Below, one piece after another: positions 38,692 through 48,421 of a stretch of DNA of 64,000 nucleotides (position 1 is the stretch's first letter; each line of letters begins with the position of its first letter). The position numbers and the translations under genes were made by a program. The notes under the pieces were generated by a model. The model had not been told where the DNA came from, made no database searches, and saw nothing but the letters and a program-made list of their open reading frames with translations. Source of the stretch: Bradyrhizobium diversitatis (GTDB taxonomy: Bacteria; Pseudomonadota; Alphaproteobacteria; Rhizobiales; Xanthobacteraceae); assembly GCF_016031635.1 (NCBI RefSeq), contig NZ_JACEGD010000011.1:248001-312000 (forward strand), read 5' to 3'.

Positions 38692-40119
38692 ATGACAGGA
38701 CCCCAATCCAACATCGTCCACGTGATCGGCGCCGGCCTCGCCGGTTCTGAGGCTGCCTGGCAGGTGGCGAAATCCGGCGTGCCGGTGGTGCTGCACGAGA
38801 TGCGGCCGACCCGCATGACCGAGGCGCACCGCACCGATGAGCTCGCCGAGCTCGTCTGCTCCAATTCGTTCCGATCGGACGACGCCGCCAACAACGCCGT
38901 CGGCCTCCTGCACGCGGAGATGCGCCGGCTCGACTCGCTGATCATGCGCGCGGCCGATGCCAACCAGGTGCCCGCCGGCGGCGCACTCGCGGTCGACCGC
39001 GACGGCTTCTCGGCGGCCGTTACCAAGGCGCTGAAAGATCATCCCCTGATCGAGATCGCCCGTGGCGAGGTCGGGGGCCTGCCGCCGGCCGACTGGAGCA
39101 ACGTCATCATTGCCACCGGCCCGCTCACCTCCGCGCCGCTGGCCGACGCCATCCGCGAACTGACCGACGAGAACGCCCTCGCCTTCTTCGACGCCATCGC
39201 GCCGATCGTGCACCGCGAGTCCATCGATATGTCGGTGGCATGGTTCCAGTCGCGCTACGACAAGGTCGGCCCCGGCGGCAATGGAGCCGACTACATCAAC
39301 TGCCCGATGACAAAGGAGCAGTATGACAGCTTCGTCGCCGCGCTGATGACCGGCGAGAAGACCGAATTCAAGGAATGGGAGACCAATACGCCCTATTTCG
39401 ACGGCTGCCTGCCGATCGAAGTGATGGCGGAGCGCGGCCCCGAGACGCTGCGCCATGGTCCGATGAAGCCCGTCGGCCTCACCAATCCGCACGATCCCGC
39501 CACGAAGGCTTATGCGATCGTGCAGCTCCGTCAGGACAACAAGCTCGGCACGCTCTACAACATCGTCGGCTTCCAGACGAAATTGAAGTACGGCGAGCAG
39601 CAACGCATCTTCCGCACCATTCCCGGTCTCGAGAAGGCCGAGTTCGCCCGACTCGGCGGCCTGCATCGCAACACCTTCCTGAATTCGCCGAAGCTGCTCG
39701 ACACCCAATTGCGGTTGCGGGCACAGAAGCGGCTGCGCTTTGCCGGCCAGATGACGGGCTGCGAGGGCTATGTGGAATCCGCCAGCGTCGGCTTGATCGC
39801 CGGTCTCTATGCGGCAGCGGACGCACGCGGCGGGATGCTTGTCAGTCCGCCGGGCACGACTGCGCTCGGATCGCTGCTCGGCCACATCACCGGCGGCCAT
39901 ATCGAGACCATCGAGCCGGGCACACGGTCGTTCCAGCCGATGAACGTCAATTTCGGCCTGTTCCCGCCGCTCGCAACGGTACCGACGAAGAAGCCCGACG
40001 GCACGCGATTGCGCGGCAACGAGAAGACGGTGGCCAAGAAACAGGCGCTGAGCGCACGGGCGCTCGCCGATCTCGATCGCTGGATCGCCGATCATCTTCG
40101 CATTGCCGCCGCCGCATGA
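38692..40119 (+). CDS. trmFO: methylenetetrahydrofolate--tRNA (uracil-5-)-methyltransferase
   Basis: 475 residues. Flavin enzyme that makes ribothymidine at tRNA position 54 with methylenetetrahydrofolate as carbon source. The FAD-binding [14 protein letters not shown] motif is near the N-terminus; [32 protein letters not shown] and the conserved [15 protein letters not shown] follow. Full length. Its stop is seven bases before the kinase-fusion gene, so the two may share a transcript. Confidence 0.96.
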   Translation: MTGPQSNIVHVIGAGLAGSEAAWQVAKSGVPVVLHEMRPTRMTEAHRTDELAELVCSNSFRSDDAANNAVGLLHAEMRRLDSLIMRAADANQVPAGGALAVDRDGFSAAVTKALKDHPLIEIARGEVGGLPPADWSNVIIATGPLTSAPLADAIRELTDENALAFFDAIAPIVHRESIDMSVAWFQSRYDKVGPGGNGADYINCPMTKEQYDSFVAALMTGEKTEFKEWETNTPYFDGCLPIEVMAERGPETLRHGPMKPVGLTNPHDPATKAYAIVQLRQDNKLGTLYNIVGFQTKLKYGEQQRIFRTIPGLEKAEFARLGGLHRNTFLNSPKLLDTQLRLRAQKRLRFAGQMTGCEGYVESASVGLIAGLYAAADARGGMLVSPPGTTALGSLLGHITGGHIETIEPGTRSFQPMNVNFGLFPPLATVPTKKPDGTRLRGNEKTVAKKQALSARALADLDRWIADHLRIAAAA

Positions 40120-40126
40120 GTCTTCG

Positions 40127-41221
40127 ATGAGCCTCCCCAAAGACGACGCCGCAGAGCTGTCGGCGCGCTGGACCGAAGGCGTGCTGCTCAAGCGCGACGT
40201 GTTCTCGACCGTGGAGCGCGGCCGCTTCCGCGCCGAGAGCGGCGAGACCGACGCGGTGCTGCGCCGGCTCGACGAGGTGCCATGGTGGTCGTTTCTGCTG
40301 GCACGCCATCTGTTCGCCCGCGAGAAGCATGCACTGGTGCGCGCCAAAGGCCTCAATGTCGGTCCCGAGCTGCTGTGGGCCGGACGCCGCGCGCTGGTGC
40401 GCGGCTTCGTCGACGGCGTCGCGCTGCATCTGGCAAAGCCGCATGGCGATCTCGCCTATTTCCGCTCGGCCAAGGCCGCGCTGCGCCGGCTGCGCCGCGC
40501 CGGCATCTGCCACAACGATCTCGCCAAGGAGCAGAACTGGCTGGTCGGCCGCGACGGCCGCGCCTACGTGACCGATTTTCAGCTCGCCGCGTGCTTCAGC
40601 CGTCGCGGCCGGCTCTATCGCATCCTGGCCTATGAAGACCTGCGGCATCTTCTGAAGCACAAGCGCTCCTACGCGCCGGAGGCGCTAACGCCGCGGGAGC
40701 GGAAGATCCTGGCGAAGAAGTCGTTCGCCGCGCGCCTGTGGCTCGCCACCGGCAAGAAGGTCTATCGCGCCATCACCCGCGGCCTGTTCAACTTTACCGA
40801 CCGCGAGGGCGGCGGCCGCCGGCTCGTCAACGACGCGCCGGTGCTCGCCGAGCTGATCCGCCGGAATCCTGCCGTGCGCGACACCGCCATCGTCGCCTTT
40901 GCCGACCGCCGCTCCGGCGTCGGGCTCTATGCCTTCGTCGAAGCCGATCAGGCCGCGCTCGAAGGCCAGCTCCGCAGCGAGCTTGCCGCCGCCAAGGGAC
41001 CGAAGCCGCCCGAGCACATCCAGATCGTGCACGCCTTGCCGCGCAACGCGAGCGGCGCGCCGCGCACCGAGGTTCTGCAACTGGTCGCCATGAACCAGCT
41101 CGACCTGATCGAGCCGATGATGAAGAACGAGCAGGACCGCGCCTTCCTCAAGGATATCCTGGAGCAGCGCAAGAACCTGCGCGACCGCTTCAATTTCGAG
41201 GCGAAGCTGCCGGCGGGTTAG
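40127..41221 (+). CDS. kinase-like protein fused to an AMP-ligase C-terminal domain
   Basis: 364 residues from ATG 40127. Residues about 20-200 form a minimal protein/LPS-kinase-like domain: catalytic loop HNDLAKEQNWLV (D and N of H-x-D-x4-N), then VTDFQLAAC as the DFG-type metal motif; a glycine-rich loop is not evident. Residues about 225-335 match the C-terminal subdomain of acyl-CoA/AMP ligases: NPAVRDTAIVAFADRRSGVG, AFVEAD, and HALPRNASGAPRTEVLQL at motif A10, where the catalytic Lys is replaced (SGAPR for SGK-x-R). The AMP-binding part is absent. So it is a kinase-like domain with an inactive ligase lid, perhaps a sensor of acyl or adenylate ligands. Substrate unknown. Confidence 0.8.
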   Translation: MSLPKDDAAELSARWTEGVLLKRDVFSTVERGRFRAESGETDAVLRRLDEVPWWSFLLARHLFAREKHALVRAKGLNVGPELLWAGRRALVRGFVDGVALHLAKPHGDLAYFRSAKAALRRLRRAGICHNDLAKEQNWLVGRDGRAYVTDFQLAACFSRRGRLYRILAYEDLRHLLKHKRSYAPEALTPRERKILAKKSFAARLWLATGKKVYRAITRGLFNFTDREGGGRRLVNDAPVLAELIRRNPAVRDTAIVAFADRRSGVGLYAFVEADQAALEGQLRSELAAAKGPKPPEHIQIVHALPRNASGAPRTEVLQLVAMNQLDLIEPMMKNEQDRAFLKDILEQRKNLRDRFNFEAKLPAG

Positions 41222-41315
41222 TATTGCGGCGTGCCTTGAAGCGTCCACATTGGCGATAGAGAAACGCTTGGATAGCGCAGGGCTGGCAAAGATCATGGGC
41301 ACTCGGGGGACGATG

Positions 41316-41873
41316 ATGCATCGTGTGATTGGCGGGATGATCGCCGGCCTTCTGCTGCTGGCAGGCGCGCCCGCGATGGCTGACTCGCCGGCCGAGCTGA
41401 TCTCGAGCTTCCGTCTCAAGCACGGCGAGGTCCGCGTCGTTCGCGATGCCACCCTCGACCGCATTGCCATGGATCAGGCCCGCGCGATGGCGGCGAAGGA
41501 CGACCTCAGTCATGATGCGCTCGGGCCCTTCAACCGCCGCGTCGCGCCGGCGGGCGCGGGCCGCGCCGCCGAGAACATCGCCTACGGCTACGACAATTTC
41601 GAGAAGACGCTGGGACAGTGGATCGACTCGTCCGGGCACCGCAAGAACCTGCTGCTGCACAACGCCTCCCGCGTCGGCATCGCCAGCGCCAAGAATGCCA
41701 GCGGCAAGCGCACCTATTGGGCCATGGTGATCGCCGGCGATTACGAGCCGAAGGGCAAGGGTAAGGGCAAGAAGGACAAGGAGCCGCTGGTTGCCGTGAA
41801 GCGCGAGGCGGCGCCCGCAACCAAACCCAAATCCAGCACCTGCACCATCAAGCTGCTCAGCCTCTGCATCTGA
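41316..41873 (+). CDS. secreted CAP-domain protein (SCP/PR1-like)
   Basis: 185 residues from ATG 41316, chosen for GGGGGA five bases ahead; ATGs at 41295 and 41313 are alternatives. Signal peptide MHRVIGGMIAGLLLLAGAPAMA. The CAP domain runs LISSFRLKHGEVRVVRDATLD, AMAAKDDLSHDAL, AAENIAYGY, and WIDSSGHRKNLLL (the His pair of the cavity). The C-terminal tail is lysine-rich (KGKGKGKKDK) and ends in a two-Cys TCTIKLLSLC. CAP proteins act outside the cytoplasm, some on lipids; role here unknown. Confidence 0.9.
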   Translation: MHRVIGGMIAGLLLLAGAPAMADSPAELISSFRLKHGEVRVVRDATLDRIAMDQARAMAAKDDLSHDALGPFNRRVAPAGAGRAAENIAYGYDNFEKTLGQWIDSSGHRKNLLLHNASRVGIASAKNASGKRTYWAMVIAGDYEPKGKGKGKKDKEPLVAVKREAAPATKPKSSTCTIKLLSLCI

Positions 41874-41950
41874 GCAAGACTGCGCCGTCTTGCTCGCAGT
41901 CCTCGACGCGTCTAATTCATGCATGAAGATCGCGAGAAGCGGAGGCGCAA

Positions 41951-43129
41951 GTGATTGACCTCGACCGGATACGCGCCGACACGCCTGCCGCCTCCCGGCT
42001 CGCATACCTGCACAATGCGGGTGCGGCTCTGATGCCGGCGCCGGTCGTCGCGGCGGTGAAGGGACATATCGACCTGGAAAGCGAGATTGGCGGCTATGCC
42101 GCCGCCGACCGTGAGTCCGATCGGCTCGACGCGGTCTATGGCTCGGTCGCGCGCCTGCTGAATGCCGCCCCAGACGAGATCGCCCTCGTGGAGAACGCGA
42201 CGGTTGCCTGGCAGATGGCGTTCTATTCGCTTCCGTTTCGCCAGGGCGACCGGATCCTGACCGCCGAAGCGGAATACGCCGCCAACTATGTCGCCTTCCT
42301 CCAGGTCGCCAAGCGCACCGGCGCGATCATCGACGTGGTGCCGAGCGATGCCAGCGGCGAGCTCGACCTGCACGCGCTGGAGCGCATGATCGACCGACGC
42401 GTGAAGCTGATCGCCATCACCTGGGTTCCGACCAATGGCGGGCTGGTCAATCCGGCAGAGGCAATCGGCAGGATCGTGCGGGCGCATGGCATTCCCTATC
42501 TGCTCGACGCCTGCCAAGCGGTCGGGCAGATGGCGGTCGACGTCGAAGCCATCGGCTGCGACATGCTGTCGGCCACGGGCCGCAAATTCCTGCGCGGCCC
42601 GCGCGGCACCGGCTTTCTCTACGTCCGCCGCGCACTGCTGCAGCAGCTCGAGCCGCCGATGATCGACCATTTTGCAGCACCCTGGGTCTCTCGCGATGAA
42701 TATCGGCTCCGCGACGATGCGCGCCGGTTCGAGACCTGGGAGAATAATTATGCGGCCCGGCTCGGGCTCGGCGCTGCCGTTGACTATGCACTCGATATCG
42801 GCATGGATCCCATCGAGCAGCGCTGCCGTCTGCTGGCGGACCGCCTTCGGGGCGGCCTTGCGTCGGTCCGCGGCCTCGCCATTCGCGACCTCGGCCGCGC
42901 GCCGGGCGCCATCGTCAGCTTCACGATGAACGGGTATGAGGCGGACGCCATCGTGGGCAGCGCTGCCGCCGCCGGCATCACGATCGGCGCGTCGGATCCA
43001 GCAAGTACCCGCATCGATGCCGAGCTCCGCTCGCTGCCGCCGCTCGTGCGGGCATCGCCGCACTATTACAACACCGAAGCCGAGGTCGATCGGCTGATCG
43101 GTCACCTCGTGGCTCTGGCGTCGCGGTAG
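41951..43129 (+). CDS. class V aminotransferase / cysteine desulfurase-like PLP enzyme
   Basis: 392 residues from GTG 41951 (GGAGG ahead). PLP fold type I, class V: NATVAWQMAFYSLPF, PTNGGLVNPAEAIG, DACQAVGQMAVDV (Asp to pyridine N) and SATGRKFLRGPRGTGF with the Schiff-base Lys. The active-site Cys loop of NifS-type desulfurases near residue 320-340 is not apparent, so a sulfur-transfer role is doubtful; related enzymes include isopenicillin-N-epimerase-like and ergothioneine-type lyases. It faces the threonine ammonia-lyase gene tail to tail. Confidence 0.88.
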   Translation: MIDLDRIRADTPAASRLAYLHNAGAALMPAPVVAAVKGHIDLESEIGGYAAADRESDRLDAVYGSVARLLNAAPDEIALVENATVAWQMAFYSLPFRQGDRILTAEAEYAANYVAFLQVAKRTGAIIDVVPSDASGELDLHALERMIDRRVKLIAITWVPTNGGLVNPAEAIGRIVRAHGIPYLLDACQAVGQMAVDVEAIGCDMLSATGRKFLRGPRGTGFLYVRRALLQQLEPPMIDHFAAPWVSRDEYRLRDDARRFETWENNYAARLGLGAAVDYALDIGMDPIEQRCRLLADRLRGGLASVRGLAIRDLGRAPGAIVSFTMNGYEADAIVGSAAAAGITIGASDPASTRIDAELRSLPPLVRASPHYYNTEAEVDRLIGHLVALASR

Positions 43130-43148
43130 CGGCATGCCCGCGCACCGC

Positions 43149-44390
43149 TCAGGTGCAGCGCGCGCTCAGTCCGGATGCGCTCAGTCTCGCCATCACCTCG
43201 TCGAGATGCGCGCTGTCGCGGGTCTCGATGACCAGCTGCAGCAGCGTCGCCTTGGCCGGAAGATCTGAGAAGGTCCGCTGATGCGAGACCTCGATGATGT
43301 TGGCGCCGGCTTCGGCCAGCAGCGCGGCCACGGCGGCAAGCTGCCCGGGGCGATCAGGAATATCGAGCGACAACTGCGTCAGCCGCCCCTCGCGCGCCAG
43401 CTCTCGGGTGAGGACGGAGGCAATCAGCCGCGTATCGATGTTGCCCCCGCTCAGCACCAGGCCGACCTTCTGGCCGGCAAAACGGGACGGATCGGACATC
43501 AGCGCGGCGAGGCCCGCGGCGCCGGCACCCTCGACCACGGTCTTCTCGATCGAGATCAGGGTGGCGACCGCGCGTTCGAGCTCGGCTTCATTGACGAGCG
43601 CTATGTCGTCGACGAGGCGGCGCACAATTTCGGTGGTGATCTTGCCCGGTGATTTCACCGCAATGCCCTCGGCGAGCGTGTCGCCGCGCGCCGGCAGATT
43701 GCCGTCATGGATGGCGTTGTACATCGAGGGATAGAGCCAGGCCTCGACGCCCAATATCCGCAGCGATGGCTTGATCGATTTCGCGGCAATGGCGATACCG
43801 CTGATCAACCCGCCGCCGCCGATCGGTACGACCAGCGTGTCGAGATCCGGTACCGCCTTCAGCATTTCCATCCCGATCGTGCCCTGTCCCGCGATGACAA
43901 GCGGATCGTCATATGGGTGGACGAAGATCATGCCGCGCGCTTCACCGTGGCTGCGCGCGAAGCCCGCCGCCTCTTCCAGAGTCGCGCCCGTGACAACCAC
44001 CTCGGCGCCGTGATGCCTGGTGTTCTCGATCTTCACCATGGGCGTGCCGATCGGCATCACGATGGTGGCGGGAATGCCGAGCCGCTTGGCGTGGTAGGCG
44101 ACGCCCTGCGCGTGGTTGCCCGCGGACATTGCGATCACGCCCCGCACGCGCTCTTCCGGCGTCAGCGCGGTGAGCCGATTGAGCGCGCCGCGCTCCTTGA
44201 ACGAGGAGGTGAACTGGAGGTTTTCGAATTTCAGCCAGATGTCGCAGCCGCAGATGCTGCTCAGTGTTCGGCTATGGCTGCAGGCCGTCTCAACGACGGC
44301 GCCGCGGATGGTCTCGGCGGCCGCAAGAATGTCGCTTGGTGCGACCGGAAAGCCGCTGAGATCGGACGTGCTTCGGGATAAGTCAGCCAT
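43149..44390 (-). CDS. ilvA: threonine ammonia-lyase with C-terminal ACT domain
   Basis: 413 residues. PLP fold type II: FTSSFKERGALNRL has the Schiff-base Lys, AMSAGNHAQGVAYHA binds the substrate, and IGGGGLISG binds phosphate. One ACT domain follows at about 335-405 (DIPDRPGQLAAVAALLAEAGANIIE). This matches the short form (TIGR01127-type) rather than the E. coli biosynthetic IlvA with two ACT-like units. It deaminates threonine to 2-oxobutyrate, the entry to isoleucine. Confidence 0.95.
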   Translation of the reverse strand: MADLSRSTSDLSGFPVAPSDILAAAETIRGAVVETACSHSRTLSSICGCDIWLKFENLQFTSSFKERGALNRLTALTPEERVRGVIAMSAGNHAQGVAYHAKRLGIPATIVMPIGTPMVKIENTRHHGAEVVVTGATLEEAAGFARSHGEARGMIFVHPYDDPLVIAGQGTIGMEMLKAVPDLDTLVVPIGGGGLISGIAIAAKSIKPSLRILGVEAWLYPSMYNAIHDGNLPARGDTLAEGIAVKSPGKITTEIVRRLVDDIALVNEAELERAVATLISIEKTVVEGAGAAGLAALMSDPSRFAGQKVGLVLSGGNIDTRLIASVLTRELAREGRLTQLSLDIPDRPGQLAAVAALLAEAGANIIEVSHQRTFSDLPAKATLLQLVIETRDSAHLDEVMARLSASGLSARCT

Positions 44391-44435
44391 AGGACAGCAT
44401 AGAGCATTTGGCGGGCTCAGGCGATAAGCCAGCCG

Positions 44436-45299
44436 CTATTTGGTAAATTCACGCGATCGCGAGGCGCGCCACAATGTCCAGAGCGTGCGCAGCCGCGACG
44501 ACGGCTGCAGCGTAAACGGGTTGCGTCCCGGACGCGACAGGCGCTCGAGATCGGCCTGCGCCTGGCTCAGCGGCAGAAACGCCGGCCGCGTCGACGGTGC
44601 CACCTGTGCCAGCAGCGACGAAGCCGTCGTCAGATGCTGGCGGGCTTCACCCGCAAGCTGCTCCAGCACCGCATGGAGATTGGGTGTCTCCTTGCCGGCG
44701 AAGACGTCCTCGATGCTGCAATTGTGCCTCTCCATCAGCTGCTGCGGCAGGAACAACTGCCGGTGCGCGGCATCGCGCGGCAAGTTGGCGATGACCTGCA
44801 CGATGCCCTGCGCCAGCCCGGCATGGCGGACGAGATGATCGACCGCCTCCGACGGCGGTCCCAAAACCTGCGCCGCCAGACCGAACAGCGCCGATGAGGT
44901 CGCGGCCAGATAGCCTTCCAGCGCGGCCATGGTCGGCATCGGGTCGTTGTAGAGATCGAACTGGTGCTCGTCGGCAAGCAGCGACAGCGGCTCGACCGGA
45001 AGATTGAAATCACGGATCGCGCGGAGCAGCTCGGCCGCCACCGGATTGCCCTCGGCGCTGCCATGGACATGGCCTGACAGCATATCGGTCCACCATTGCA
45101 GGCGGATTTCGCCCGGCAAAGGCTGGCTCACCTGGTCGCGGACGCGGACGATCTCGACGTTGAAGGCATACAGGGCCAGCAACGCACGGCGCTCGGCGAC
45201 CGGCGCGAACAGGGTCGCGGCGTAGCGTGGAAAGTCATGGCTGCGCACCAGCTCGGCGCAGAAGGCAACGGAATCGGGCGGCGGCGCAGGGCTGCTCAT
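44436..45299 (-). CDS. squalene/phytoene synthase-fold protein, NDUFAF6-like
   Basis: 287 residues. Isoprenoid-synthase fold, but the first aspartate motif of phytoene synthases reads VRDQVSQPLPGEIRLQWWTDML, with no D-x-x-x-D. This E/IRLQWW form is characteristic of NDUFAF6 (C8orf38) and its bacterial relatives, which assist respiratory complex I assembly in mitochondria and probably do not make phytoene. The gene overlaps by four bases the NDUFAF3-like gene that precedes it in transcription. The assembly role in bacteria is inference from these families. Confidence 0.82.
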   Translation of the reverse strand: MSSPAPPPDSVAFCAELVRSHDFPRYAATLFAPVAERRALLALYAFNVEIVRVRDQVSQPLPGEIRLQWWTDMLSGHVHGSAEGNPVAAELLRAIRDFNLPVEPLSLLADEHQFDLYNDPMPTMAALEGYLAATSSALFGLAAQVLGPPSEAVDHLVRHAGLAQGIVQVIANLPRDAAHRQLFLPQQLMERHNCSIEDVFAGKETPNLHAVLEQLAGEARQHLTTASSLLAQVAPSTRPAFLPLSQAQADLERLSRPGRNPFTLQPSSRLRTLWTLWRASRSREFTK

Positions 45300-45679
45300 G
45301 GCACGGCGATCAGCGCAGCGGCAACCCGCCGCCGTTCGCCGATCATGATGTTGTAGGTGCGTACGGCGGGTCCGGTCTGCATCGTGTCCAGCACCACCCT
45401 CACCGCCTTGAGCGCCTGACGCAGCTCCGGCGGCGGCAGCCAGAGCCCGGTTCCGGTGCCGACCAGGAGCGTGTCGATGCTGTTGGCGGCCGTGAAGACC
45501 CGATCCAGCGAATAGCGATCGATCTTCTGGGGGTCCGTCACGTCCCAGGCCCAGATCGCGTCCGGCAGGCAGAGCAGCGAGCCCCGATGCGACATGCCGG
45601 CAAAGGCAAAGCCGCCCTTGCCATAGGCATCGATCGGCGCCGAGCGCGGGAAATGCGGAGCATTGGGATCGCCGGCCAT
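45296..45679 (-). CDS. Mth938-fold protein, NDUFAF3-like
   Basis: 127 residues. The order HFPRSAPIDAYGKGGFAFAGMSHRGSLLCLP, then DTLLVGTGTGLWLPPPELRQAL and YNIMIGERRRVAAALIAV fits the Mth938-like domain of NDUFAF3, a complex I assembly factor. It lies between secF and the NDUFAF6-like gene, and overlaps the latter by four bases. Association of NDUFAF3 relatives with secDF-yajC is a known alphaproteobacterial gene order. Biochemical activity is unknown. Confidence 0.87.
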   Translation of the reverse strand: MAGDPNAPHFPRSAPIDAYGKGGFAFAGMSHRGSLLCLPDAIWAWDVTDPQKIDRYSLDRVFTAANSIDTLLVGTGTGLWLPPPELRQALKAVRVVLDTMQTGPAVRTYNIMIGERRRVAAALIAVP

Positions 45680-45739
45680 GAGCTTCGTCCGAATGGGCTT
45701 ACTGCCCTCGCAAACTCCTGCGAGGGCACGAGGTTCGGA

Positions 45740-46759
45740 TCATGCCTTGTTTTTCTTCGCCGGCGTAGCCGTATCGGGCGCATCTTCGCGATGCTCGCCG
45801 ACGCCGAGGTAGATCAGGATCGGGGCCGCGATGAAGATCGAGGTGTAGGTGCCGACCAGCACCACGCCGAACATCATCACTGCGGTAAAGCTGTGGATCG
45901 CGTGTCCGCCGAACAACAGCAGCGCAAGCAGCGCCAGCGTCACCGTGAAGTGAGTGATGATCGAGCGCGAGAGTGTCGAGTTGATGGACTCGTTGAGAAG
46001 CTGCGGCATCGGCATCTTCTTGTAGCGCCGCAGCATTTCACGGATACGATCGTAGATGACGACGGTGTCGTTGAGCGAATAGCCCAGGATCGTCAGCAGT
46101 GCGGCGATGCTGGTCAGGTCGAAATCGACCTGGCTGATCGACATGAAGCCGATGGTCAGCACGATGTCATGCACGTTCGCGATCATGGCGCCGAGCGCGA
46201 ACTGCCATTCGAAGCGGAACCAGAGATAGATCAAGATGCCCAGGATCGCGAGCATCAGGCCGAGCATGCCGTAGGCCAGCAATTCGCCTGAGACGCGCGG
46301 GCCGACCACCTCGACGCGGCGGTATTCGACGGAATCGCCAAGCGCAGCGCGAACCTTCTGCACGGCCTCCTGCTGGGCGGCGTCGCCGCCCGGCTGCTCC
46401 GCGACGCGGATCAGGACGTTCTCGGGTCCGCCAAACTGCTGCAGCTGGACTTCGCCAAGACGCAAGCCATCCAGCGTCGTGCGCATCGCCGCGATGTCGG
46501 CGGCGCCGGACTTGGCCCGCACTTCGAGCAGCGTGCCTCCCTTGAAATCGATGCCGAAATTCAGGCCATGCGTGAAGAACAGCGTGATCGCGACGATCGA
46601 TAGCGCCGCCGAGATCGGGAAGCTGATGCGGCGGAAGCGCGTGAAGTCGAAATGCGTATCGTCAGGGACGATGCGCAGCGACGGCAGCCAGCCGAACACC
46701 GAGACCACGGTGAGAATGGCAATGAGGACGCCGAGCCCGATGAGAACGGTGTGAGTCAC
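45740..46759 (-). CDS. secF: protein translocase subunit SecF
   Basis: 339 residues, six-helix RND-type subunit. Markers: LNFGIDFKGGTLLEVR after the first helix, periplasmic P4-type domain, GYSLNDTVVIYDRIRE, and ESINSTLSRSIITHFTVTLALLALL. Together with SecD it uses the proton gradient to pull exported proteins through SecYEG. Ten bases separate it from secD upstream. Confidence 0.97.
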   Translation of the reverse strand: MTHTVLIGLGVLIAILTVVSVFGWLPSLRIVPDDTHFDFTRFRRISFPISAALSIVAITLFFTHGLNFGIDFKGGTLLEVRAKSGAADIAAMRTTLDGLRLGEVQLQQFGGPENVLIRVAEQPGGDAAQQEAVQKVRAALGDSVEYRRVEVVGPRVSGELLAYGMLGLMLAILGILIYLWFRFEWQFALGAMIANVHDIVLTIGFMSISQVDFDLTSIAALLTILGYSLNDTVVIYDRIREMLRRYKKMPMPQLLNESINSTLSRSIITHFTVTLALLALLLFGGHAIHSFTAVMMFGVVLVGTYTSIFIAAPILIYLGVGEHREDAPDTATPAKKNKA

Positions 46760-46769
46760 GATCAGGCTC

Positions 46770-48374
46770 CTAGATCGGCACGCTCTGCGGCCGCTTCCAC
46801 CGCACCCACCAGGCTACGATCAGCCGGGTCATGGTGAAGGCGGTGAACACCGTGGTGATGATGCCGATTCCGAGCGTCACGGCAAAGCCGCGCACCGGGC
46901 CGGTGCCGATGTAGAACAGCACCGCGGCGGCAATGAAGGTGGTGATGTTGGAATCGAGGATGGTCGCGAGCGCCCGCTTGAAGCCGGCGTCGATGGCCGA
47001 GATCGCGTTGCGGCCGCCGCGCAGCTCCTCGCGGATGCGCTCGTAGATCAGCACGTTGGAGTCCACCGCGATGCCGACTGTGAGCACGATGCCGGCGATG
47101 CCGGGCAAGGTCAGCGTGGCATTGAGCAGCGACAGCAGGCCGAAGATCATCGCGACGTTGATCGCCACCGCGATGTTGGCGAACACGCCGAACAGACGGT
47201 AGGTCAGCAGCATGAAGACGATGACGAGGATCGAGCCGACATAGGCCGCAAGCTCGCCCTTCTCGATCGAATCCTGGCCGAGGCCCGGACCGACGGTGCG
47301 CTCCTCGACCACCGTGAGCGGCGCTGGCAGCGCGCCGGCGCGCAGGAGGATCGCGAGATCGTTGGCCGATTGCACCGTGAAATTGCCGGAGATCTGGCCC
47401 TGACCGCCGGTGATCGGCTCGCGGATCACGGGCGCCGAGATCACCTTGTTGTCGAGCACGATCGCGAAGGGCAGTCCGACGTTCTCCGTCGTGGCCTGCG
47501 AAAACTTGCGCGCGCCCGAGGAGTTGAACTTGAAGCTGACGACCGGCTCGCCGGTGCGCTGGTCGAAACTCGCCTGGGCGTCGGTCAGGTCGCCGCCGGC
47601 GACGAGCACCTGTTTCTTGACCACGTAGGGCGTGGGCGGCGGCGATGCGCTCATCAACAGCTCGGATTCCGGCGGCAACCGCCCCTGTTGCGCCTGGTCC
47701 GGCGGCACGGAGGTGTCGACCATGCGGAATTCCATCTTCGCGGTCTTGCCCAGCAGTTCCTTGAGGCGCGTCGGGTCCTGAAGACCCGGGACCTGCACCA
47801 GGATGCGGTCATTGCCCTGGCGCTGGATCACGGGCTCGACGGTGCCGAGCTCGTTGACGCGGCGTTCGACGATCTGGATCGACTGCTCGATGGTCTTGCG
47901 CATGCGGTCGAGCATCGCGGCCTGCGGGATGCTCAGGCGAATCACACCACCGCCGGCATCAGCCACCTCGAGGTCGCGCTGACCGCTGGATCCCATCAGG
48001 CCGCCCAGCGGCTGGGACAGCTCCCGCAGCTTGGCGAGTGCAGCCTGCGCATCGCCTTCCTTGGTGATCCGAACCTCGACCGCGTCGTTGCGCACGGTGA
48101 CGCCGCCGGTGAAGCCGATCTTGGCATCGCGCAGCGTCCGGCGAACGTCGTCGCGGACCTGGTCGAGCCGCTCCTTCTTCACGTAGTTGGAATCGACCTC
48201 GAGCAGCAGATAGGAGCCGCCCTGGAGGTCGAGGCCGAGCACGAGCCGGCGCTGCGCCCAGGCGGGCCAGGTCTTGACCTGCTCCTCGGGGAAGAAGTTG
48301 GGGATCGCGCAGAGGCACACGATCAGCGCCGTCAGGATAATCCCCAGCGCCTTCCACCGCGTGAAATACAACAT
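46770..48374 (-). CDS. secD: protein translocase subunit SecD
   Basis: 534 residues. LVLGLDLQGGSYLLLEVD (D1-type motif), a large periplasmic domain (about 70-340) and the C-terminal helix bundle with GIAVDSNVLIYERIREELRGG and DSNITTFIAAAVLF. First helix at 8-26. Forms the SecDF complex with the next gene; yajC lies 48 bases upstream in the same direction. Confidence 0.97.
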   Translation of the reverse strand: MLYFTRWKALGIILTALIVCLCAIPNFFPEEQVKTWPAWAQRRLVLGLDLQGGSYLLLEVDSNYVKKERLDQVRDDVRRTLRDAKIGFTGGVTVRNDAVEVRITKEGDAQAALAKLRELSQPLGGLMGSSGQRDLEVADAGGGVIRLSIPQAAMLDRMRKTIEQSIQIVERRVNELGTVEPVIQRQGNDRILVQVPGLQDPTRLKELLGKTAKMEFRMVDTSVPPDQAQQGRLPPESELLMSASPPPTPYVVKKQVLVAGGDLTDAQASFDQRTGEPVVSFKFNSSGARKFSQATTENVGLPFAIVLDNKVISAPVIREPITGGQGQISGNFTVQSANDLAILLRAGALPAPLTVVEERTVGPGLGQDSIEKGELAAYVGSILVIVFMLLTYRLFGVFANIAVAINVAMIFGLLSLLNATLTLPGIAGIVLTVGIAVDSNVLIYERIREELRGGRNAISAIDAGFKRALATILDSNITTFIAAAVLFYIGTGPVRGFAVTLGIGIITTVFTAFTMTRLIVAWWVRWKRPQSVPI

Positions 48375-48421
48375 CGACTGGACCTGTCAGATCAGGAGAC
48401 TTGAGAGACTCGCGCGAGCGC

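Noticed and set aside
38677..40356. 559-codon open frame on the minus strand
   Set aside because: Runs opposite trmFO and the kinase-fusion gene, both strongly supported; no domains.
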